Shown: piece after piece, positions 24,206 through 32,467 of the stretch | Numbering within the stretch: position 1 is the first letter of the stretch | Layout: each line of letters begins with the position of its first letter | Assembly (NCBI GenBank): GCA_045633415.1 | Contig: JAZQYH010000079.1 | Span: 1 to 35,979, forward strand | DNA from: RGIG3102 sp045633415 | GTDB taxonomy: Bacteria > Bacillota > Clostridia > Oscillospirales > Ruminococcaceae | Length of the DNA stretch: 35,979 bases | Direction of reading: 5' to 3' | Notes under the pieces: generated by a model | Seen by the model: only the letters and a program-made list of their open reading frames with translations | Databases searched by the model: none | What the model was told of the DNA's origin: nothing | Made by a program: the position numbers and the translations under genes

Positions 24206-25729
24206 ATGTCATACTCACCAAAACTGACATCTAATTTCAACGATACAAAAAACAGAAGCAACATCGTATCATGCTCTGGTATGTGTTCTTTCTGTACAGA
24301 AGATTGTCTTGGCACATGTGAACTGGGTCTTGCCGCTGTAAGAGGCAGCCAGACAGTTTATCCAACAAATACAGGTGCCAATCAGGTAGCCAGCGAAAAA
24401 GACTATCCTATCGATTACTCACATTTCAATATCAACGGTCACTGCTTTGGTACACACGGCGTAAGACCAAACTATGAAGATGCTACTATCTACAATATAA
24501 AACTGGAACGCAGGTATGGCCGTGACAACGAAGTAAAAATTGCTCTGCCATTTATGTTGCCAGCAGTTATCAAGCTGAACTGGAAAGACTATTTTGCAGG
24601 TGCTGCTATGGCTGGTGTATGTGCAGTTATTGGTGAAGGCTGTCCAAGCAAAGACCCTAACCTTGAATACACAGATGGCAAAATCACAAAATTTGAAATG
24701 CTGGGCGAAATGTTTGATGCATTCAATAAATATTACCGTGGTTATGGCCAGATTATCCTGCAGTGTAATGTGGAAGACGATATGCAGGGTCTGCCAGAAT
24801 ATGCAATTAAAAACCACGGCTGTCAGGCTATCGAATTTAAATTTGGTCAGTCTGCAAAAGGTGTACAGCCAGCAAGAATCTGCAAAGGCGGCTATGAAGA
24901 AGCTCTGAAAAAACAGGCAAGCGGTCTGATTGTTCGCCCTGACCCATCCACAGAAGAAATGAAAAAGAAATTTGAAGAAGGCTGTTGCCCTAACTTCTAT
25001 GCTTATGACAGACTGCCACTGTGGGATACAAAATTTATGGTAAACCGCGTTAAAGAGCTGAAAGCTATGGGTCTTAAAAACGTTTACTTCAAAATGGCAG
25101 GTTACGACCCTAAAGACATCGAAACTGTACTTCGCATTGCAGCTATGGCTGGTGTAGATATGGTTACATTTGACGGTGCAGGTGGCGGCAGTGGCTACAG
25201 CCCTAACAAAATGATGAACGAATGGGCATACCCAACTGTATGTATGGAAGTAGCAGTATCAGACATCGTAAACAAACTGGAAGATGAAGGTCTGGAAATG
25301 CCTGCAATCACAATTACAGGTGGTATTGCAACAGAAGACCAGGCATACAAAGCTATCGCACTGGGTGATGGTCATATCACAGCTATCGGTCTGTGCCGTG
25401 CATCTATGGCTGCAGCTATGAGCGGCAAAAAAATCGGCGATATGATTAAAGCCGGTGATGTACCTGCAAGATACAAACAGTACGGCAACACAGTAGAAGA
25501 AATTTTTGCCGACCTTGCTGACCTAAGATATATCTATGGTAAAGAAGCAAACAACTTCCCTACTGGTGCTATTGGTGTTTTCTCCTATCTGAACAAAATG
25601 GCTTTCGGTCTGCAGCACTTTGCGGCACTGAACAGAAAATTTGATATTGAACTTGCTGATTCTTCCGACCTTATCCCTCTTACAAGAGACGCTAGAGATT
25701 TGCTAAACGGCGAATGGTTCGATTTCTAA
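24206..25729 (+). CDS. FMN-binding glutamate synthase-like protein with Cys-rich N-terminus
   Basis: A 507-aa protein related to the FMN (central) domain of glutamate synthase large subunit. The TIM-barrel part shows VDMVTFDGAGGGSGYSPNK, TGGIATEDQAYKAIALGDGH and ITAIGLCRASMAAAMSGK (FMN phosphate-binding region). The N-terminus has five closely spaced cysteines, Cys23, 27, 30, 34 and 38 (CSGMCSFCTEDCLGTCELG), suggesting an Fe-S cluster. It lacks the glutaminase domain, and no small subunit is adjacent, so true glutamate synthase activity is uncertain. GGAG lies before the ATG. It is flanked by its own promoter and terminator and is probably a stand-alone redox enzyme. Confidence 0.85.
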   Translation: MSYSPKLTSNFNDTKNRSNIVSCSGMCSFCTEDCLGTCELGLAAVRGSQTVYPTNTGANQVASEKDYPIDYSHFNINGHCFGTHGVRPNYEDATIYNIKLERRYGRDNEVKIALPFMLPAVIKLNWKDYFAGAAMAGVCAVIGEGCPSKDPNLEYTDGKITKFEMLGEMFDAFNKYYRGYGQIILQCNVEDDMQGLPEYAIKNHGCQAIEFKFGQSAKGVQPARICKGGYEEALKKQASGLIVRPDPSTEEMKKKFEEGCCPNFYAYDRLPLWDTKFMVNRVKELKAMGLKNVYFKMAGYDPKDIETVLRIAAMAGVDMVTFDGAGGGSGYSPNKMMNEWAYPTVCMEVAVSDIVNKLEDEGLEMPAITITGGIATEDQAYKAIALGDGHITAIGLCRASMAAAMSGKKIGDMIKAGDVPARYKQYGNTVEEIFADLADLRYIYGKEANNFPTGAIGVFSYLNKMAFGLQHFAALNRKFDIELADSSDLIPLTRDARDLLNGEWFDF

Positions 25730-25748
25730 AAAATATATAAATTTATAC

Positions 25749-25777
25749 AAAATTGTCACGGTTTCCGTGGCAATTTT
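25749..25777 (+). terminator. Terminator after the FMN protein gene
   Basis: AAAATTGTCACGG / CCGTGGCAATTTT stem (one mismatch) followed by GTTTATTT. Confidence 0.85.
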
Positions 25778-25822
25778 GTTTATTTAACGAACTATTTTGT
25801 ACAAAAAAACCAAATAATTTTG

Positions 25823-25851
25823 TTGCAATTATACTAAATTAGTAGTATAAT
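25823..25851 (+). promoter_or_regulatory. Promoter of the MATE transporter gene
   Basis: TTGCAA (25823-25828), 17-nt spacer, TATAAT (25846-25851). Confidence 0.82.
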
Positions 25852-25910
25852 TATTATTCGTGAGATTTAATTAATTTATTTGAAATTTTATTTGAAAGGA
25901 TGTAATTAAT

Positions 25911-27284
25911 ATGAGTATCAAAAGTTTATTCGTTGCTCGTAACATGACAGAAGGTAACCCTTCAAAACGTCTGATGGAATTTGCTGTTCCAATGCTGATT
26001 GGTAATGTTGCGCAGCAGCTTTACAATACAGCTGACTCTGTTATCGTAGGTCACTATGTAGGTGACAATGCGCTGGCTGCTGTAGGTAGCGCAAGCCCTA
26101 TCCTGAACCTGCTGCTGGCTCTGTTCGTAGGTATCGCAACAGGTGCTGGTATCGTAGTATCACAGAGCTTCGGTGCTAAAGACAGACAGAAACTTACAAC
26201 TGCTGTTGGCACATGTCTTTCCCTTTCCCTGATTGCAACAGTATTCATTATGATTATTGGTCCAATGATTACAAGACCAATGCTGGAACTGCTGGGTACA
26301 CCTGCTTCCATCATTGACTGGTGCACATCTTACCTGAATATCTACTTCTACGGTATCATCGGTTTCTTTATGTACAACATGCTGTCCGGTGTTCTGCGTG
26401 GTATGGGCGACAGCCTTTCTGCACTGGTTTACCTGCTGATTGCTGCTGCACTGAACATTATCCTTGACATTGTGTTCGTTGCAAACTTTGGCATGGGTGT
26501 TGCTGGTGTTGCTCTGGCTACAATCATCGCACAGGCTATCTCTGCAGTATTCTGCTATGGTAAACTGGCAAAAATGACAGATACATTTGACCTTAGCTTC
26601 AAAACAATCAAACTGAACAAAGACATGGCTAAACTGGTTATCAAAATCGGTGTTCCATCCGGTATCACACAGGCTATCATGGCTATGGCTGGTATGGTTG
26701 TTCTTAACCTTACAAACGCTATGGGTGAAATGGTTATCGCATGTAACGTTATCATCATGCGTGTTGACGGTTTTGCTATGATGCCTAACTTCACATTCGG
26801 TCAGGCAATCTCTGTTTACACAGGTCAGAACGTTGGCGCTGGTAAATACGACCGTGTACACGAAGGTGTAAAACATGGTCTGAAACTTGCTGTAGGTTTC
26901 TCCACAACAATCACAATCGTTCTGCTGATTTTCGGCAAATACCTGTTCGGTTTCTTCACAGATACACCAGAACTTATCGACCTGGCTGTAAGAATGATGA
27001 GAATCATGGCTGTAGGTTACATCTGCGTATCTGTAACACAGATTCTCGGTGGTGTAATGCGTGGTTGTGGTGACACAATGACTCCAATGTGGGTTTCTAT
27101 GATTCAGACAATCCTGCTGCGTGTACCATTTGCTTACCTTGTAGCATATCTTACAAGAAGTGCAGAATATCCACACGGTGCTCCAATCGCTCTGTTCGGT
27201 TCTATGATGTTCTCATGGACAGTTGGTATGATTATTTCTATCATCGCATTCCGTATGGGCAAATGGAAAAGAAAACTTCTGTAA
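25911..27284 (+). CDS. MATE family efflux transporter
   Basis: A 457-aa inner-membrane antiporter with about 12 hydrophobic segments in two homologous halves. It exports drugs or other cationic compounds using Na+ or H+. Typical motifs include FAVPMLIGNVAQQLYNTADSVIVG at the N-terminus in parts, VGIATGAGIVVSQSFGAKD, and in the second half MMPNFTFGQAISVYTGQNVGAG. AAAGGA precedes the ATG. Substrate is unknown. It is monocistronic, with its own promoter and a terminator very like that preceding the second dipeptidase. Confidence 0.95.
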   Translation: MSIKSLFVARNMTEGNPSKRLMEFAVPMLIGNVAQQLYNTADSVIVGHYVGDNALAAVGSASPILNLLLALFVGIATGAGIVVSQSFGAKDRQKLTTAVGTCLSLSLIATVFIMIIGPMITRPMLELLGTPASIIDWCTSYLNIYFYGIIGFFMYNMLSGVLRGMGDSLSALVYLLIAAALNIILDIVFVANFGMGVAGVALATIIAQAISAVFCYGKLAKMTDTFDLSFKTIKLNKDMAKLVIKIGVPSGITQAIMAMAGMVVLNLTNAMGEMVIACNVIIMRVDGFAMMPNFTFGQAISVYTGQNVGAGKYDRVHEGVKHGLKLAVGFSTTITIVLLIFGKYLFGFFTDTPELIDLAVRMMRIMAVGYICVSVTQILGGVMRGCGDTMTPMWVSMIQTILLRVPFAYLVAYLTRSAEYPHGAPIALFGSMMFSWTVGMIISIIAFRMGKWKRKLL

Positions 27285-27307
27285 TTTATAAGTTAAAATT
27301 ACTAAAA

Positions 27308-27332
27308 AAGGCTGTACATTTTGTACAGCCTT
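27308..27332 (+). terminator. Terminator after the MATE gene
   Basis: AAGGCTGTACA stem and its complement with a 3-nt loop, followed by CTTTTTG. It is nearly identical to the one at 28927-28955. Confidence 0.88.
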
Positions 27333-27346
27333 CTTTTTGTTTTATA

Positions 27347-27375
27347 TTGAAAACCAGCATTTCTGATGATAAACT
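27347..27375 (+). promoter_or_regulatory. Likely promoter of the first C69 dipeptidase
   Basis: TTGAAA (27347-27352), 17-nt spacer with TGA at its end, TAAACT (27370-27375). The -10 is weak, but the position matches the promoter of the second copy. Confidence 0.5.
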
Positions 27376-27445
27376 TAAATATAGCAATGTATTTATAAAC
27401 CTTATATAAAATACAAAATCGTTATTTTTTAGAAAGGAAATGACT

Positions 27446-28909
27446 ATGGAAAGAATATTTAAAGAAGTTGACAACTGCAGTACTATTATCGTGGGTAAAA
27501 ATGCTTCCAAAACTGGCCGTGTAATTATGGCACACAACGAAGATACACCTGACTGTACTGCACAGGTACATCTGGTACCTAGAATGAAACACAAAGAGGG
27601 CGAAGTTATCACTTTTGCTGACGGCACTGCTGTTATCCCACAGGTTGAAGAAACATATGCATATATGTGGAGCGAATTTCGTGCACTGGGTGCTTTTGGC
27701 GGCGAACCATTTGCAGACAGCTTTTTCAACGAATGGGGTGTTGCAGTAGCATCTGACAGCTGTGTTTCCACAAGAGAAGGTACAGAACCTTACACAGGTG
27801 GCATGGGTTATGCAGTACGCAGACTGATTGCTGAAAGAAGCCGCACTGCAAGAGAAGGTGTAGAAGTAGTTGCAAATCTAGTAAAAGAATTTGGCTATCG
27901 TTCAACACGTTCCTACCATATTGCTGACAAAAACGAAGCATGGGTTATCCAGCTGACAGTTGGTAACAACTTTGTAGCAAAAAGAGTTGGCGATGACGAA
28001 ATTTACTACATCCCTAACTGGCTGACAATCCATGAAGTTGATTTCAATGACACAGAACATAAAAACTACTACTGGTCTGAAGATGTAGTTGGTTATGCAA
28101 TGCGTAATGGCTGGTACACACCAGCTGTTGAAGGCGACTACTCTGACTTTGACTATGCTAAAGCATATCAGGGCGAAGGCAGCTGGATTAAATCCAACCT
28201 TGACCGTTCTGACCTTGCTTGGAGCCAGATTACAGGCGAAAACCCAGAACAGTACCGTACAGTGTTCTCCATCAAAGCACCTAAAAAATTCGGTGTTGAA
28301 GATTTGAAACCTATTATGCGTTCACACTATGCACAGCATGGTGAAGACCTGAAAGACGACCCAACTATGTCTCCTCATCGCTATGGTATCTGCCGTGACA
28401 CAACAATTGAAACAACTATCGTTGAATTTAACGACGATGTAAACCTGACATGTGTATGGCGTTCCAGCCCAAGACCATGTGGTGCACCATTTGTGCCATG
28501 GTACCTTGGTATCACAAAACTGCCAAAAGGCTATGAATGGATTGACGCTAAAGCTTCACAGGCTTCCCACTTTGCTGTTGACCCATCTGAACTGCAGTAC
28601 GACTCAAGATATGCTTACTGGGCATTCCACAACCTGCAGAATATGATGGAATTTGACTATCAGTTTGGTCAGGAAAAACTGCAGTCTTCTATCAAAGCGC
28701 TGGAAGATGAATGGGATGTAACAAAACCAGCTATGGACGCCGCATACAAAGCAGTTAAAGAAGTTAATGAAGAATATGCAAAACAGATGCTGACTGACTA
28801 CACAGCACAGCAGGCACAGCGTGCTTGGGACTGGGCATTGAACACAATGACAGAAATTTCCAATGCTAGACATGCCGCTAGAATGCACTTCTGGAGAAGC
28901 AAACTGTAA
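27446..28909 (+). CDS. C69 family dipeptidase, copy 1
   Basis: A 487-aa Ntn-hydrolase of the U34/C69 peptidase family, hydrolysing dipeptides. The likely nucleophile is Cys11 in NCSTIIVGKNAS, which would be exposed after removal of a 10-residue N-terminal stretch. Conserved segments include HNEDTPDC, SDSCVSTREG, YGYRSTRSYHI-like FGYRSTRSYHI and NEWGVAVASD. There is no signal peptide, so it acts in the cytoplasm. The ATG at 27446 is chosen because AAAGGA lies 7 nt upstream; an ATG at 27440 would be too close. It is closely related to the gene at 29063, clearly a tandem duplicate. Confidence 0.92.
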   Translation: MERIFKEVDNCSTIIVGKNASKTGRVIMAHNEDTPDCTAQVHLVPRMKHKEGEVITFADGTAVIPQVEETYAYMWSEFRALGAFGGEPFADSFFNEWGVAVASDSCVSTREGTEPYTGGMGYAVRRLIAERSRTAREGVEVVANLVKEFGYRSTRSYHIADKNEAWVIQLTVGNNFVAKRVGDDEIYYIPNWLTIHEVDFNDTEHKNYYWSEDVVGYAMRNGWYTPAVEGDYSDFDYAKAYQGEGSWIKSNLDRSDLAWSQITGENPEQYRTVFSIKAPKKFGVEDLKPIMRSHYAQHGEDLKDDPTMSPHRYGICRDTTIETTIVEFNDDVNLTCVWRSSPRPCGAPFVPWYLGITKLPKGYEWIDAKASQASHFAVDPSELQYDSRYAYWAFHNLQNMMEFDYQFGQEKLQSSIKALEDEWDVTKPAMDAAYKAVKEVNEEYAKQMLTDYTAQQAQRAWDWALNTMTEISNARHAARMHFWRSKL

Positions 28910-28926
28910 TAAGTAAAAATAACCAA

Positions 28927-28955
28927 AAAAGGCTGTACTTTTTGTACAGCCTTTT
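28927..28955 (+). terminator. Terminator after C69 copy 1
   Basis: AAAAGGCTGTAC stem and its complement with a 5-nt T-loop and an eight-T tail. It is nearly identical to 27308-27332. Confidence 0.9.
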
Positions 28956-28968
28956 TTTTGTTTCATTA

Positions 28969-28997
28969 TTGAATTATAACGTATGCAATGTTAAAAT
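28969..28997 (+). promoter_or_regulatory. Promoter of the second C69 dipeptidase
   Basis: TTGAAT (28969-28974), 17-nt spacer, TAAAAT (28992-28997). The GTATGCAAT element at 28981-28989 lies within the spacer. Confidence 0.65.
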
Positions 28998-29026
28998 TAA
29001 TATAGATATGTATGCAATATGCGTAC
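28981..29026 (+). promoter_or_regulatory. Operator-like repeat pair upstream of C69 copy 2
   Basis: GTATGCAAT occurs at 28981-28989 and again at 29010-29018, 29 bp apart. The second lies in the imperfect palindrome GTATGCAATATGCGTAC (29010-29026). One site is between -35 and -10 and the other just after the expected transcription start. The first copy lacks them. Confidence 0.5.
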
Positions 29027-29062
29027 ACTTTGTTTCGATTTTATTTTGAAAGGGTAATAATT

Positions 29063-30520
29063 ATGGCAATGAAATTTCACGAAAACTGGGATAACTGCAG
29101 TACAATTATCGTAGGTAAAAATGCTTCCAAAACTGGCAGAGTTCTGCTGGGTCATAACGAAGACGATATGAACTGTGTTATCCAGACACACGTTGTTCCA
29201 AGAATGGAACACAAAGAAGGCGAAGTTCTTACATTTGATGATGGCGATGCAGTAGTACCACAGGTTCCTGTAACTTGGGGTTATATGTGGAGTGAACTGC
29301 GCTGCCCAGGCGGCGAACCATTTGCTGATGGTTTCGTAAATGAATGGGGCGTTGCAGTTGTAACTGACAGCTGTGTTTCCACAAAAGAATCAAACCAGCC
29401 ATACACAGGCGGTCTGGGCTACGGTATGAGAAGACTGATTGCTGAAAGATGTAAAACAGCAAGAGAAGGTGTACAGGTTGTAGCACAGCTGATGAAAGAA
29501 TTTGGCTACCGTTCAACACGTTCCTACCACATCGTTGACAAAGACGAAGGTTGGGTAGTACAGCTGACAGTTGGTAACAACTGGGTAGCAAGAAGAGTTG
29601 GCGACGACGAAATCTACTACATTCCAAACTGGCTGAACATCCACGAAGTTGACTTTACAGACACAGAACACAAAAACTTCTACTGGTCTGAAGATGTAGT
29701 TGGCTATGCTATCCGCAATGGTTGGTACACACCAGCTGTTGAAGGCGACTACTCCGACTTTGACTACACAGCTGCATATCAGGGTGAAAACAGTGACGTT
29801 AAATCCAACTGGGACCGTTCTGACATCGCTTGGAGCAAAATCACAGGTGGCGAACCAATGCCACACCGCACATTCTCTATCAAAGCACCAAAACTGTTTG
29901 ATAAAGAAGACCTGAAAGATATTCTGCGTTCACACGGTCCAGAATGGCCAGAACTTTACGCAGCAGACAAAGCAGCTACACCTCATCAGTACTATGGTGT
30001 ATGCCGTGACACAACTATTGAAAGTATGGTAGTTGAATTCCAGGATGACGCTGACCTGACAACTGTTTGGAGAACAACTCTTCGTCCATGTTGCAGCCCA
30101 TATCAGCCATGGTTCCCTGCTATCACAGCTTCACCAAAAGGCTGGTTCTGGCAGGATATCCCATCCACACAGTTCACACATCTGAAACCAGTTGCTGACG
30201 ATTTCAAATATCATGGCGACAGAGCATACTGGGCATTCCATATGCTGAACATGACTATGGAAATGAACTACAGCTTCGGTAAAGAAATGCTGGATGAAGA
30301 AATCAAAAAAATGGAAAATGAATGGGATGTTATCGTTCCAGCAGTAAGAGAAACTTATGCAAAACTGAAAGAAGCTAACCCAGAACTGGCTAAAGTTTAC
30401 CTGACAGACTTTGTTCACTCACAGGCTGCAAAAATGTGGGATTGGGCAGACCAGATGACACTTGCTATCGTTGACAAAAAAGACAAAGAAAGCAAAGTTG
30501 CTTGGAGAAAAACTCTGTAA
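29063..30520 (+). CDS. C69 family dipeptidase, copy 2
   Basis: A 485-aa paralogue of the preceding gene, with the probable nucleophile Cys12 in DNCSTIIVGKNAS and the same FGYRSTRSYHI, YYIPNWL and VVGYAIRNGWYTPAVEGDYS segments. The N-terminal two thirds are closely similar to copy 1, and the C-terminal third diverges more. The start at 29063 (ATG with GAAAGGG 9 nt upstream) is preferred over an earlier in-frame ATG at 29012. It probably has a different substrate preference or expression from copy 1, judging from its distinct promoter elements. Confidence 0.92.
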   Translation: MAMKFHENWDNCSTIIVGKNASKTGRVLLGHNEDDMNCVIQTHVVPRMEHKEGEVLTFDDGDAVVPQVPVTWGYMWSELRCPGGEPFADGFVNEWGVAVVTDSCVSTKESNQPYTGGLGYGMRRLIAERCKTAREGVQVVAQLMKEFGYRSTRSYHIVDKDEGWVVQLTVGNNWVARRVGDDEIYYIPNWLNIHEVDFTDTEHKNFYWSEDVVGYAIRNGWYTPAVEGDYSDFDYTAAYQGENSDVKSNWDRSDIAWSKITGGEPMPHRTFSIKAPKLFDKEDLKDILRSHGPEWPELYAADKAATPHQYYGVCRDTTIESMVVEFQDDADLTTVWRTTLRPCCSPYQPWFPAITASPKGWFWQDIPSTQFTHLKPVADDFKYHGDRAYWAFHMLNMTMEMNYSFGKEMLDEEIKKMENEWDVIVPAVRETYAKLKEANPELAKVYLTDFVHSQAAKMWDWADQMTLAIVDKKDKESKVAWRKTL

Positions 30521-30539
30521 TTAAAAATTTTACATAACA

Positions 30540-30566
30540 AATCCGGCAGGTAGCCCCTGCCGGATT
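30540..30566 (+). terminator. Terminator after C69 copy 2
   Basis: AATCCGGCAGG stem and its complement with a 5-nt loop, followed by ATATTTTTTG. Confidence 0.88.
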
Positions 30567-30616
30567 ATATTTTTTGAATTTTTTTAATATAATATAAGAG
30601 TTTAGTAAAATTTTTC

Positions 30617-30645
30617 TTGTAAAAATCTACTTAAACCTATATAAT
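30617..30645 (+). promoter_or_regulatory. Promoter of the DUF819 gene
   Basis: TTGTAA (30617-30622), 17-nt spacer, TATAAT (30640-30645). Confidence 0.8.
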
Positions 30646-30686
30646 TGATTTATTGGAAATCTATATATGAATTGAGGATATATTCT

Positions 30687-31949
30687 ATGACATTAATGGA
30701 ATCTATTTTTGGTACTACTCTTATCACAGCTGACAACACCTGGGGTCTGCTGGGTATGATGTGTATCACAGTTGCCCTGTCTATCTGGCTTGAACAGACA
30801 TACAAATGGGCATCAAAAGTATCTGGTGCTATTATTGCGCTGATTATCGCTATGTTTGCAGCAAACCTGGGTATTATCCCAACAAACTGTGTGCTTTATG
30901 ATGATATAGTTTGGGGCGTTATCGTTCCAATGGGTATTCCACTTCTGCTTCTGCAGTGTAACCTGAACAAAATCGGTAAACTTACAGGTAAAATGCTGGT
31001 AGTATTTGTAATGGGTGCTATCGGCACAACTGTTGGTGCTATTGTGGCATTCAATGTACTTAAAGGTGCTTATGTTGCAAATGGCGGCAACATCAACGAC
31101 CTGGCAAGTGTTGCATCTATGATGACAGGTTCTTACATCGGTGGTGGCGTAAACTTTGCAGCTATGGCTGATGCACATGGTCTGAAAGGTACTGACATTG
31201 CAGCAGCTACTACTGTAGCTGACAACCTTTTGATGGCTGCATACTTCTTTGTACTTATTTTCATCGCTGGTATGAAATGGTTCAGAAGCAAATTCAACCA
31301 CCCATACATTGATGAAGTTGAATCCGGTGCAAGCACAGAAAAAACACAGGCTGCAGCATTCTGGAGCAGAAAAGATATCTCTCTTAAAGATATTGCTTTC
31401 AACATTGCTTATGCTGTTGCAGTTGTATGGGCATCCACAATTATTGCAGGCATCTTCACAGGTATGGTACCAGCTGAAGGTCGTACAGCAATGCAGGACT
31501 TTATAGCTAAATTCTTTGGCTCACAGTATGTATGGATTACAACAATTTCTGTAATCGTGGCTACATTCTTCTCAAAACAGGTTGTTGAAAAAATGAACGG
31601 TTCTCAGGAAATCGGTACATATCTGATTTATCTGTTCCTGTTTGTAATCGGTGTTCCAGCAAACATCATGACAGTTATTGAAAAATCACCACTATTCCTT
31701 GTACTGTGCTTTATCATGGTTTGTGTAAACATGGCATTCTGCTTTATCGGTGCAAAACTGTGCAAAGCTACACTGGAAGACGCAATCATCGCTTCCAATG
31801 CAAACATCGGTGGTCCTACAACAGCCGCTGGTATGGCAATTTCACAGGGCTGGACAGCACTGGTTGGTCCTGCTATGCTGGTAGGTGTACTGGGTTATGT
31901 AATTGGTAACTACTTGGGTACATTGGTAGGCATTATTTTAGGCGCATAA
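30687..31949 (+). CDS. DUF819 (YjcL-like) multipass membrane protein
   Basis: A 420-aa protein with about 11 hydrophobic segments, resembling the DUF819/YjcL family of predicted transporters. Family-like segments include MMTGSYIGGGVNFAAMADAHG, broken here by Gly-rich turns, and ASNANIGGPTTAAGMA near the C-terminus; the two Gly-rich re-entrant-like motifs suggest an inverted-repeat secondary transporter. The substrate is unknown. The ATG at 30687 has GAGGA 8 nt upstream; the longer frame from 30645 would begin inside the -10 element. Its position after two dipeptidases hints at peptide or amino-acid transport, which is inference. Confidence 0.85.
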   Translation: MTLMESIFGTTLITADNTWGLLGMMCITVALSIWLEQTYKWASKVSGAIIALIIAMFAANLGIIPTNCVLYDDIVWGVIVPMGIPLLLLQCNLNKIGKLTGKMLVVFVMGAIGTTVGAIVAFNVLKGAYVANGGNINDLASVASMMTGSYIGGGVNFAAMADAHGLKGTDIAAATTVADNLLMAAYFFVLIFIAGMKWFRSKFNHPYIDEVESGASTEKTQAAAFWSRKDISLKDIAFNIAYAVAVVWASTIIAGIFTGMVPAEGRTAMQDFIAKFFGSQYVWITTISVIVATFFSKQVVEKMNGSQEIGTYLIYLFLFVIGVPANIMTVIEKSPLFLVLCFIMVCVNMAFCFIGAKLCKATLEDAIIASNANIGGPTTAAGMAISQGWTALVGPAMLVGVLGYVIGNYLGTLVGIILGA

Positions 31950-31957
31950 GATACTTT

Positions 31958-31985
31958 AAAAGCACGGCAAATCTGCCGTGCTTTT
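31958..31985 (+). terminator. Terminator after the DUF819 gene
   Basis: 12-bp stem AAAAGCACGGCA and its complement with a 4-nt loop and T tail. Confidence 0.9.
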
Positions 31986-32007
31986 TTGATTGTGTATATA
32001 AACATAA

Positions 32008-32032
32008 AATCCGCAGGTATTCCCTGCGGATT
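32008..32032 (-). terminator. Terminator after the zinc-ribbon membrane protein
   Basis: AATCCGCAGG / CCTGCGGATT stem followed by TTATG-type sequence on the minus strand. The T tract is weak but the stem is strong. Confidence 0.7.
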
Positions 32033-32037
32033 ACTTT

Positions 32038-32367
32038 TTACCAGATTTCTGCGTCAGCGTCAGCTTCAAATCCACAGTGTGGACATTTGAAGTTTTCCAT
32101 ATTCATAAAGTCAGCTAAATCTACCTGTCTTCTGCATTTAACGCATTTTGTGTGTTCTTTATTATATCTAAGTGATAAGAAAATCAGCAGTGCACCAGCC
32201 ATACACATTGCATAAGCAATAGCACCCATAGCCAGCATTGTTGTTGTAAATTTAAAGTTCATCATTATCATTGCAAAAATAGCAAGGCCTACTGCAATCA
32301 AACAGATGGAACTTACCATAAGTGTGCGGCGTGATTTTACATTTGCTTTTACCTGTCTGTAAGTCAT
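32038..32367 (-). CDS. Small two-TM protein with C-terminal zinc ribbon
   Basis: A 109-aa protein with two membrane segments (about residues 15-35 and 40-65) and a cytoplasmic C-terminal zinc ribbon, CVKC ... CPHC, which probably binds one Zn ion. I do not recognise a named family. The gene has its own terminator and lies convergent to the DUF819 gene. The function is unknown. Confidence 0.75.
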   Translation of the reverse strand: MTYRQVKANVKSRRTLMVSSICLIAVGLAIFAMIMMNFKFTTTMLAMGAIAYAMCMAGALLIFLSLRYNKEHTKCVKCRRQVDLADFMNMENFKCPHCGFEADADAEIW

Positions 32368-32436
32368 ATATCTCTCCCCTTTCGCATTTTTACATTATAT
32401 CATAAGGTTATATTCAATACAACCAGAAATTTTAAA

Positions 32437-32459
32437 CAGCCCCCTTGTTCAGAGGGCTG
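32437..32459 (-). terminator. Terminator after the GH13 glucosidase
   Basis: CAGCCC / GGGCTG stem with an 11-nt loop followed by TTTAAAATTT on the minus strand. Confidence 0.72.
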
Positions 32460-32467
32460 CTATCTGA

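Noticed and set aside
24206..25729. Complete glutamate synthase large subunit
   Set aside because: The protein is only 507 aa and lacks the glutaminase and GXGXG domains, so only relation to the FMN domain is claimed.
26160..27176. 338-codon minus-strand frame opposite the MATE gene
   Set aside because: His/Cys/Thr-rich antisense translation of a membrane protein gene, with no start signal.
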